Origin: Hymenolepis diminuta
Lineage: Eukaryota > Platyhelminthes > Cestoda > Cyclophyllidea > Hymenolepididae
Assembly: GCA_900708905.1 (NCBI GenBank)
Contig: CAADRB010000030.1
Location: 428,707-492,706, forward strand
Length of the DNA: 64,000 nt
Direction: 5' to 3'
Shown: one piece after another, positions 54,770 to 64,000 of the stretch
How positions within the stretch are numbered: position 1 is the first letter of the stretch
How the letters are laid out: each line of letters starts with the position of its first letter
Made by a program: the position numbers and the translations under genes
The notes under the pieces: generated by a model
The model's input: only the letters and a program-made list of their open reading frames with translations
The model's database searches: none
What the model was told of the DNA's origin: nothing

Positions 54770-57700
54770 TTTTTGTCCTTCGTTGTTCTTATATTTTTAA
54801 TCTCTGAGAAGGGCTTATGACTTTACCTGGGTTTTTCAGTTGGTAATTTTTTCTGTGATCGGATTAACTATCCAGTGGATCTTTTTTTAACATTATATTG
54901 ATTGCTAGTGTTCGTTGACAGATGTTCCAATGAGTTTTTCAGTTAAGATTAGTCTTTTTCTTAAGATTAGAAACTGGGAAAACTTGCATGGATATAAGAT
55001 TGCGAATTTTGTCATATAGGGGTACACTATAGCTATATAGAGACCATGACCAATTAATTTTGGTAGGTAATGCAGCTGTGACACTGCGATTCCACGTACT
55101 TCACAAAATGAAGAGCTTTCAGAATTCATACCTTGTGCCACCAAAAAACCTGGGTTTAATTATTACATTTTGTAATGCTGTTTGTGCATTTATAATACAT
55201 TTCTTTGTGCTATGAGTTGAGATGAAGACCCTCAATGTCTTAACAGAATTCTCGAAGGCATTGATAGAACCGATATCAAAGAATCATTTGTAAGAGACAT
55301 GTTAGAAAGTTCAAATCATATTAGTCGCATTTACTGCTTACGTCTCATACCCAAAAAAGGTAATATGAAACTGATTTCAATGGCGTTATTCTAAAATGTT
55401 CTTTATAGAGATTAACGTGAATAGGTTTGTGAGTCGAGGGAATTCGGGAAACATTTTGCTTTTAAGGGTGTTCTTACTTGTCAAATGTCGAACACTAATA
55501 ATAAAATTTAATTATATTACAGTAATCAAAGATACGACTCAAAATCTGCAATTTCGACGATTTCGTGATTAAATTCTCCTCCGGAGAAGGATCCTTACCA
55601 CAATGATCCTTGATGGAGCCAGAGCCTTAATTTTTCATTTAATTAGATTTAAACTTTAACTTCAAGCAAATAATTGATATAAGCTCATTATTGACGCAAG
55701 CCAAAAGAGTTTATCTGACTGTAATTATTTATATTTCAATTCCTGCTATTCAAGCCATTGGAGATAGGTTTGGCCAAATTAAATAATCCAGACATCCTGA
55801 ATATTACCCATAATGTCTGAGAGGGTAAATTTGCATCCACTGGTTCCAATGTAGACCTACTCTTGATTTGGATGCAGTAAGTATTGAAAAATAGGTCAAA
55901 TCAGATAGCATGATCTGAAAGTAGTGGGATTATATCACATATCTTTAATGCAACAAAGTCAAATAATTAAATGTCTAAAAATCCTAAAGAGTTTAGAAGT
56001 TGACTCATACTATATATTCTAGGCCCCTTAGTAGTTCAAGATAGAATTTAAAGTCAGGAAGGATATATCTGTATTCCATCGATACCACAAAACTTTTAAG
56101 CATTTAGAAAAATTAAGCAATGGGAAAACCGGCACATATAGGATCTGCAGACTGCGTAAGGTAACAATGCAAAGTAGGAGAATGTGAATAGAAAGTATAT
56201 GCGAGTTTAGAGTCACGTACAGTTTAGGTCCGAACAGGCTGACTTGCGCCGCCTTACCTTCGCATTTGATATTATAATTGTGAGTAAATGGAGCAATTTA
56301 GTATAAATAAAAATACATGATTAAATATAATATTATTATACATTAGCTTTTAAGCTTAATTCGAATGTACGAAAGCAATATTATAGCCCTTGCTGGTACG
56401 AATAAAAGAAGATGTTAGCTCTCTAAAAAATTGCTACATAGATTAGTAAGATATATGGTTTTCTTTGATTTATGCAAATTCAAAATGTGAATGAAAAGCA
56501 GGCATGATTAAAAAGGCAATTGTGAACTTTCACCTCAGTTTCTTATTTATTAATGCTTTAAGAATTAAATATGAGGGTAAATATATGAACATCACTGGAT
56601 TAAATTACCATTTTAATCATTAGACTCCACGGAATCTTTCTTATCTAATTCACATAGCCTACAACTGATCAAATGAATAGATCATATGTACCAAATATCA
56701 AAACAAATCAGTAAATTTGTACGCTTGAAGATCTTAAAACAACTAAATTTTTGAGAATGTACCGATCACAAATTTAATCTAAATTTTAAATTTTTAGTAA
56801 TAGATACTAGTGTGATTTCAATCACTGCCTTTGGATTAATTAAGCTGTCTTCTCTGCTTCGATCGCGGTAATGGCTGGCTTATAAATTCACGTAATTTAA
56901 CGGAACCAGCGATATCCGCTGTAAGTAAACCATGCTATATTTAGATCAGAATTGTTTTAGATACATCAAATGAATCTCATATTGTGTCGAAACAGTGGTG
57001 CACACTGATTCATTTAAACGTCTGCAGATCTTTACGTGGAGTGTCTTTTAAACAGTCCTATATGTTTGTATTTTTGTAGTAACTGAATAAAATAAACTGG
57101 AATTAATGCATATCGTCTCTTTATAAGTAGATCGATAATAACTTAACCGCATTTTACGCTCCTTTTAAAATAACTACAAGAGACTCATCATTCGGTGCTA
57201 CATCTAATCCCACTTCAAGTAATTAAAATTTGTCCAACACATGGGTAAAAAATATGTTTTCCCATAGAAATTGCGCCAAAAAACTAAAAGGACTGAATTT
57301 CTGTAAGCCCTAAAATATTACATGTTTACATTAAAAATCCCCAAAATTTGTTCATTTAATTTAATATTTACATTTTATATAACTAACCTTACTACTATTG
57401 GATTAGTGAAAATACATGGACTACTGGTAAAATGTATGATATTTTTCGTCAAATGTTTTGATAATCATGATCTCGTTCCATGTTAACGATGTGAATGTTC
57501 CACATGAAATCACTGACAAAACATGAAAGGAAGCAACAGGACTCCCATAAGAGTCTCAGGTGATTTAAATTTCATCAAATAATATTCGTGCAAGCTAGTT
57601 GTAGGTATTTTGATTTTCCTTTTCAGTTTTTATAGCCATATCACAAACTTAGTTCAGATGTACAATTTAGCATAGAGATATGAATGAACAAAAAAAGCGA

Positions 57701-57984
57701 AAATCAATGAATTCGACCAATTACCTGAGAATTGTATATAGTATTACCTCATTCACACTTATGCATATCCATTCCAGTTCCCTTTAATCAACTCACTTTC
57801 TGCGTTGTTTTTGTGTTATTGCTTAGTAACTTGTGACCTCAAAAGACATGCTAATGTTTCCCCTCTTTAGCTATCTCTTAATGGTTAAATATTTGTAATG
57901 AACACGTACTGACTCGTAGCTCTGTGTTTCATAATCACCGGTTGATAGTTCTATCGATTGTTCATCAACAAAAAAGAACGTGAA

Positions 57985-58185
57985 ATTTGTCTACTCTTTT
58001 TCCATACCTCAATTGGCCTCTTTATTACAAACCGGGTTCCATTCGCTTTATCCTTTCCCTTCCAATATCAAATGTCTTCATACTCCAATTTTCCTTTCTC
58101 TCTCAATCCACTACGATTTTTCAATAGACATTTTTTCAACTCAACTGTTTGTCTTCTGATTTTTAGAATGGCAGTGCTATCCTAT
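57985..58185 (+). repeat. LTR-like repeat, copy 4
   Basis: A pyrimidine-rich segment (TTTCCTTTCTCTCTC near 58091) is followed by TTCAACTCAACTG, GTCTTCTGATTTTTAG and GGCAGTGCT. These match in order TTCTCAACTCTTGG, CTTTCTGATTTG and TGGCTGTTG at 8.83-8.88 kb. It is the most diverged of the clear copies. Confidence 0.45.
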
Positions 58186-59144
58186 TAACCCTTAGGGAGA
58201 TAATTAGTTTTTCTTAAGGGGATATCTCGAAATCTAAATCAATTAAACTCTTAAAGTAGCTTTGCTAACGTTTTATGGTATTTCACTTTTTACTATTAAA
58301 GTTGTCCCGTTTCTTCTTGACTCTTTGATTCCTCTCAGAGAAGATCTACATACTCTACGGCGCTAAGGATGCACAATGAGTTTCACTTTTGATTCTCGAA
58401 GACACAAAAACTGAGTGCAAACCGAATATTAATTTGTATCACGTGACAACAAGGTCTTATCATATCCAGCAAACAAAATGCACCTTAGGGTTTTCAGCTC
58501 AATTCTACAAATCATAGTGGGAAATATCTTTACTACCGACCTCTCACCTACTTTCCATTCGTCGTACAACAAATTCCTATCTATATTTTTCGGTGATTAA
58601 ATAATGAAGTTTCGTATGAGGGATTATTATTACTGATGGCATTGCAAAAAACCTTAACAAATTTCAATCATGTTAAAACATGTAATAGGAAAATAATCCA
58701 GTATGAGAGAAACGAAAAAGAGGCTTATATTATTCAAATTTTGGAATCATTGAGTTAGAGAATTCACTTTACAATATGCAATGGTTTCAAAGCTCAATTT
58801 TCACTATTTGACTCCAGAGTATCTGAGTGAGTTTAAGTCTATAATATTCAGAGCTTCGTGACCAGTTGAATTAATGAAAAGGATGGTCATGCCACTTTAT
58901 ATCACTAACACTTTCTTACAGTCAACTACAAACAGATTAGGCTAGTAAAGGCATTTTAGGCGTAGCGGCGCTCCGTAGAGACGTTAGATTATGTTTTGAT
59001 AAATATATGCTCGTTTATTAATAAAGACAGTATTTTAGTGGCTCTCTACTAACTTAACTTTTTCTCTAATAAAATTTCCTCCTTTTGTAATGATAACTTA
59101 TCCGAGCAGCGAATTTAGCCGAATGATATAGGCAAATTTTTCAC

Positions 59145-59335
59145 ATGGCGCTGAGAACATCATTGTCATTACGTCCCATACAAACTCTCAGCCGACTGAT
59201 CGATGGTGACCTTCCCACAGCGTGATATTAAATGTCACCGTGGCTCCACCCAAACCATTTGTCAATAGATTTGGGTGAACCTTCCACAACGCGTTGGAAA
59301 TACTGCTGTTATCAGGTCCAAACCATACTCTCAGT
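59145..59335 (+). repeat. Degenerate internal duplication
   Basis: Two imperfect units share CCATACAAACTCTCAG / CCAAACCATACTCTCAG and GTGACCTTCCCACAGCGTG / GTGAACCTTCCACAACGCGT. The period is about 140 nt for the first pair and about 70 nt for the second. The element is unidentified. Confidence 0.45.
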
Positions 59336-60569
59336 TCTTTTGTTCCCGCCCTCCTCCTCTATTTAGGCAACCTTGTACACATGCATCGGTGCATCTAATA
59401 AATAGCTAATCCTACTCAACCCTAATTCTCCTTTTTTGGGAATGATTATTGTATTGTGCTGGCTTAATTCAGCCAGATTTTAAAAGTTACTTTACTTGGG
59501 ATAAGTGCTGCTTCTGAATATATTATAATATATTGTTTGGGCAAGCGAATATATAGTTGTAACTGAGATGAAATTTTTAAGACCCTTTTAAACCATGTTT
59601 GATCTTCCTTATATGGCACTCTAAGGTTAACTTCATGAATAGGTATAATATTTAGAATGCAAGCAATAAAGCAGGTAGGAAATAAAGTAATACGCTTACA
59701 AGATTTTAGAAGAGCGTGGTCGCCTATTCATACGAATCATTCGTCTAATATAGGTTGACGAAAAAGTTGGATTACAAAATCAACTGCTATGAATTATTAT
59801 GTACGAGATCTGGTGGGTGACGAGACAAATTTAGAGAAGTAAAATATCTCCTAAATTTGATGGTAAAATTATTCATACGTCCTAATCTCAATACTAACTA
59901 TCCAAAACTTAAAATTACATCTTTAACTAATTAAAGGTGAAAAAGTTGGCACAATGCTATTTATTATCTGCATGTGAAGCTCCGGTTTTTCATAAATCCC
60001 AAATTCTCAACCGCATTTATTAATGGAAATGATTATCTGCAAATGCTGGGCTTTGAAAGGAAGAGACTGCTATAGGAAAAGTTGTGCTCTAATGAGAACG
60101 GGCAGAGGTTTAAGAGAAATATGCCATTGAATGTTCAGAGAAAGTGACTGAATTCGACAAAGGAGTACTTTTTATAGTGAAACCCAAAAGTTAGAGGTAA
60201 ATGAAGTACCCTTGTCAAATCAGAAGTGAGCTAGATTCATCACACTTAGGATTATTACTTTTGAACATGATTTGATCGTGTTAACTGGGATGTAAGTTCC
60301 AGCCGAATTCAGGCTCATTCTAAATGAGTTAGGCCTGAAGGATAACTCTCTATGCATTTTCCAGAATTACCATTTATTCGCATTCTACACGATAATACCT
60401 CAGTTTTTCCGCCAACGAAGTTGGAGCGACTTCATTTATGTCCCTATGACGCATAACCCCTCTCGGACACGTCTAAACGCGTCCATCGATTTCCCCTCTT
60501 TTCTATAACTGCCTCGCTTCACCTAAAAGGCACATCTGCGCTCATGCTCTGACGTGGCCTTACCCAAGT

Positions 60570-60790
60570 GACTCATATAAAGCTATCCTTGTTGTCCAGA
60601 CAACAACAACATACACTGGTCAGTGCGGACTCCTACACGTCCTGTTCATCTCCTCTCTTCCTCAGCACGCTGCTCTCCCTCTTTCTCTCCCTCTCTCTGT
60701 TACTCATTGTGGCTTCCTTGAATATATGTTTGGTCTACTCAACTCTTGGTGTTCTGCTTCACAATTGTTGTTAGCTCTTACTCAAACAAA
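60570..60790 (+). repeat. LTR-like repeat with TATA box, copy 5
   Basis: TATAAAG at 60576, then ACTGGTCAGTGCGGACTCC aligned with the CTTGTCATTTGCCGGCTCC block of copy 3, then a long CT tract (CTCCCTCTTTCTCTCCCTCT), then ACTCAACTCTTGG and TTGTTAGCTCTTAC. It lies about 1.4 kb upstream of the two-domain cystatin gene on the same strand and could act as a cryptic promoter. Confidence 0.55.
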
Positions 60791-62197
60791 CCGTTGGTTG
60801 TTATCTAACTCCAACAGGCCTCCGCAACCCCTTCAACAAATTTTAATCAAAGGCTTTGGTTCTAGTAAAGAGACCTAAATTTTCCTTAACATTTTTGAAG
60901 CCTTTCAAAATGTTCCCTCTATCATTATAATTCCTGTTATAAATACTTCGTACTGATTGCATACAAATCCTTATTTTTAATCTGGCTTTAAAATCGCCCC
61001 CATAGAATGAGCAGATAATCCCTTTACAGCTGCGCTACGGGCAAAGGACGTTAGTACAGCTCATTACTTGTTTTAATCATCTTCCAATATTCCTAAGATA
61101 TGTCATAATTCGTATTTTATACTGCTTCCCTTAAATGCAATCCAAATGCGATTTGCAGAGACAAATAATAGGTTTATGAGGAGCTTTATAGTGAACAATC
61201 AGTAATCCTATTTCGAAAGCTAATAAGAAATAAATTCTATTATTTCTGTCATTATATTTGTACATCAGAGGAAGAACTTCAAATATGAACATCAAAACAA
61301 TTAATACCACATATTCAACATGTGTATAAAATAAACGTACTACTTATACTTTAAAAGTACACACCAACTTTGAAGGAAAATACCTTTGTTTAAAACGTTT
61401 AAATGGTATTTTTATCGTCAGGGTTAGGGGATTTTCTAATGAACACGCAACTACTAGCAAAGACTCACTTTATACACCGTAATTAATCTACTTTCGTTAA
61501 TATTTAATAGTAGAGATTAGATGTATAATACATGTTAGGCAAATTCAGCAGTATTCTATAGAAAGTTAGGAATTTGAATAGTGTAGTGCACTCCCAAGTT
61601 CTATTTTCCAATCTCGTGAAATATGAACAGCGTAGAGTGAAGATTTAAACTGCTACATATTACGTAAATCTCACTTCAGTTATTGGTAGACCAAATTAAA
61701 GGCCACAAAGAGATAGGTTGAATTCGGCACCGTGCGCGCACTAGCACAAATGCGAAGTTCAAATGTGCCATTTAAACCTCGTTTTAATAGTCGTCCAATT
61801 CAATTAGAAGTGGCCAAAGTAAATCTGCAAATAAATTCCTTGAAGGATATTCTAAAGGTAAACTTGGGATAAATTAACACATTTTACTGAAGAAATCTTA
61901 ATTTATGAGGTATCATATAATTCAGGAAATCCATTTTAATTGTACCTAATTATATTTTAGTAATGAATTTTATTGTTAAATGAACTTATTTTACATTTAC
62001 AAGAATTTGACTTTGCATATGTTGTAGCAGTATATCATTATGCATAAATTAATTTTTGCTTTTGAATTGACTGAATCTACCACAATTTACAGTTGTCTAT
62101 CACCGCATATTAACAACCGTAGTCACATAAATTGTCTATCTTATAGGTAGGCACACCATAAATTGTGAATATTAGCCAGTCGCTTCTCGAGATCAAA

Positions 62198-63049
62198 ATG
62201 CTTCGGTTCGCCTTACTTCTCCTTCTAAATTGTATTATCAGCTCTTACGCCTGCAACAGAAAGTATTCCGAAGCCAAAATAACGGCACCACTCCCCCATG
62301 GCGTATTATTAGGTAGCGTATCATCCTTGACTGAGGAAGATATGTCTGATTCGGCTTTTCAAAGTGCTCTCACTGAAGCTCTGAAGCAGTTAGAGGAAGT
62401 CAACAAATGTCATTCATTTCAACTCGTTAAAGTTATCGATGCCACTAAGCAGATTGTAGCTGGTGTGAAATACACTATGAAACTTGAACTTAAACCGTCT
62501 TTTTCTGAGGAGAGTGAAGAAGATTGTTCTGATTTCACCGACTCCTTTGTAGACAAAACGAAGATTGCTGAAGTTTCAGTCGTGTCAAAAGCACTTGGAG
62601 ATCCAAAATATATTGTCACCTTCAATCCAACCTCGCATTTCGAAAGTGATGGAACAATGAAATTCACAGAAGAACTGAACACTTGGAGCGTCATGACTCC
62701 TGAAGACTTCATGATGCCAGTATTCCAGAAGGCTATTCAAGAAGCAATCGATAAACTGAATCGAGATGTAGACAAATGTTTCCATTATGAGTTTGTTGAA
62801 ATGGTTGATGGGGAGAAAATGCTCTCATCTAAATTGAATTACAAATGGAGAATGAAGGTGGCAGAGAACTACGAATATCAGCGACAAGAATGCATAAAAC
62901 TTTGTGCTGACGACTGTTCTGGAACTGATGTGTATTCAGCTAAAGCCTTCGTGAGTCCTCCCGAGAATGGAACTCCACAACTGACGGAGGTTAAATTTGA
63001 AAAACGTTTGAGTGCATCTATTGCCGATGATTATGAACCTGGATGGTAA
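62198..63049 (+). CDS. Secreted two-domain cystatin-family protein, second domain lacking the inhibitory loop
   Basis: One frame of 283 residues. The ATG at 62198 is preferred over an in-frame GTG at 62165 because the signal peptide (about residues 1-18) begins there. Domain 1 (about 35-160) is close to the cystatin at 54.1 kb: TEEDM, then the helix FQSALTEALKQL, and QIVAG at 85-89 as the QxVxG loop; the PW pair is replaced by LGDP. Domain 2 (about 163-275) repeats the layout (TPEDF, FQKAIQEAIDKL, KCFHYEFVEMV), but the loop position reads EKMLSSKLNY (206-215), without the glutamine and glycine needed to enter a protease active site, and the PW position reads PP. Domain 1 may inhibit papain-type proteases; domain 2 probably does not. 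The leader follows CTATCTTATAG, a possible splice or trans-splice acceptor. A variant AATACA lies 112 nt after the stop. It looks like a tandem duplicate of the neighbouring cystatin gene. Confidence 0.87.
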   Translation: MLRFALLLLLNCIISSYACNRKYSEAKITAPLPHGVLLGSVSSLTEEDMSDSAFQSALTEALKQLEEVNKCHSFQLVKVIDATKQIVAGVKYTMKLELKPSFSEESEEDCSDFTDSFVDKTKIAEVSVVSKALGDPKYIVTFNPTSHFESDGTMKFTEELNTWSVMTPEDFMMPVFQKAIQEAIDKLNRDVDKCFHYEFVEMVDGEKMLSSKLNYKWRMKVAENYEYQRQECIKLCADDCSGTDVYSAKAFVSPPENGTPQLTEVKFEKRLSASIADDYEPGW

Positions 63050-63160
63050 TGAGGACCCTTTGATAGAAATTATTTCTTTGATTTTGAAAACATATTCGTT
63101 ATTATTTACTTTGTTTCAATTTTAACTCAAATATTTCAATTATTTTATAAATTTACTGAA

Positions 63161-63166
63161 AATACA
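63161..63166 (+). promoter_or_regulatory. Variant polyadenylation signal AATACA after the two-domain cystatin gene
   Basis: AATACA lies 112 nt past the stop codon in a T-rich 3' flank. It is a known weaker variant of AATAAA. No better signal is visible closer by. Confidence 0.3.
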
Positions 63167-63659
63167 TTAAAACTTTACTAATGTTTTTCGTTTTAAAGTT
63201 ACATATATGCATTTTATTATTCCATTGCCTAAAACTACTTCAAATGACTGTTATTTAATGTTTTAATTTGCTGTTTTCCAATTTAGCACCAGATTTAACA
63301 ACTATGTCTTCATCTAAAGGAAAGCCTTATTTTTCCCTTTCAGATAAAGTTAAGTTGCTTAATTAGCTTGAATCACTAGACCAGTTGTGAGATGTATTAA
63401 GCAGGAGAGATGCAACCATTTTTGTTGTACATCATTGCAGAAGAGAAAGGTGAATATGAAGATTGCATTATCTAAAAGTAATATTTCTCCCTTCTACAAA
63501 TAGTATTTTATCCCTGAGTAATGTAATTTATGTAATTTAAGGTTGTTAGGTTCGTCTAAAACTTGATCAACATAAATTTAAAGTACTGCAATGGATACGC
63601 ATGTATGCTTTCATGTGTGTTTCAAAATTTGATAGCATGAATCAGGAGCGATCGGGAAT

Positions 63660-63780
63660 ATTAAAACCGCACACGCACAGACATTTCAACAACCTCCGCA
63701 TCTCTTTCCCTTCCGTGGCTTCTAGTCCTGACCGATATTTTCTCGACTTCTCTCCGTCTTATTGTACCGCTAGAAGATAT
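63660..63780 (+). repeat. Possible partial LTR-like repeat, copy 6
   Basis: It reads CGCACACGCACAGACATTTC, then a CT-rich stretch with CATCTCTTTCCCTTCC and CTCGACTTCTCTCCG. The arrangement resembles copies 2 and 3, but no long identical block is seen. Confidence 0.3.
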
Positions 63781-64000
63781 CTGAGCTAGAAGAATGATGA
63801 CTTGACACTGCTCTCCAGGATCAAAGATACTAAGATACTGCTCTTTCCTTTAATATTTTAAACCATTTTAAAGCTAATTTAATGGTAATTACGTGCCTAC
63901 CTGAGAAATGTAATTGCGTTTCGCGTATTTACCTGAATCACCAAAATTGGACACCATTGTAAAATTCAATGAAGATTAATAGTACCGATAAACAAATCAC

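Larger units (their letters stand above)
54661..62197. other. Spacer between the two cystatin genes
   Basis: About 7.5 kb with two LTR-like repeat copies and a degenerate duplication at 59.1-59.3 kb. No further cystatin fragment was seen in the reading frames. Confidence 0.55.
63050..64000. other. Downstream flank of the two-domain cystatin gene
   Basis: AT-rich 3' flank, then a possible partial LTR-like repeat. No coding exon is seen up to the window edge. Confidence 0.5.

Noticed and set aside
60568..60774. Serine/leucine-rich open frame
   Set aside because: It lies across LTR-like copy 5; the other copies do not conserve this frame, so it is a by-product of the CT tract.
62419..62785. 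Two minus-strand frames of 97 and 66 codons
   Set aside because: They are antisense shadows of the two-domain cystatin coding sequence.
1..64000. CRISPR arrays, bacterial operons, rRNA or intact tRNA genes
   Set aside because: No regularly spaced direct repeats, no ribosomal RNA signature and no complete cloverleaf were found; spliced genes show the DNA is eukaryotic.

Overview
The window is AT-rich eukaryotic nuclear DNA with very low gene density. Long stretches carry no open reading frame above about 100 codons. The genes that can be read are split by spliceosomal introns, several only 33-41 nt long. Mini-introns clustered at the 5' end of a gene, two genes on one strand about 160 nt apart, secreted cystatins and many degenerate interspersed repeats together suggest a flatworm, probably a parasitic trematode or cestode. 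This is inference; no marker gene fixes the species.

Layout: 1-45.9 kb is almost gene-free. It holds degenerate dispersed repeats (a TATA-box/pyrimidine-rich LTR-like family, a tRNA-like SINE family and a longer family shared with a later intron), G-tracts, AT microsatellites and CpG-rich patches. One unidentified exon-like reading frame lies on the minus strand at 3.1-3.3 kb. From 52.6 down to 45.9 kb two minus-strand genes follow each other. The first is a 14-exon SETD3-type protein-histidine methyltransferase (472 codons, complete). The second is a 5-exon RANGRF/MOG1 Ran-binding protein (164 codons). Only 156 nt separate the SETD3 stop from the RANGRF start, which fits a two-gene transcription unit resolved by trans-splicing. 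From 54.1 to 63.0 kb two plus-strand secreted cystatin-family genes lie in tandem: a single-domain protein with intact inhibitory motifs, and a two-domain paralogue whose second domain has lost the inhibitory loop.

The most informative observation is at the cystatin pair. The single-domain gene stops in the inter-domain linker, and the bases after its stop still match the start of domain 2 of the paralogue in the same frame. The short gene therefore looks like a truncated former two-domain cystatin. SETD3 (actin histidine methylation) and RANGRF (Ran/nuclear transport) have no known shared pathway; their adjacency reads as an operon-style arrangement rather than functional coupling.
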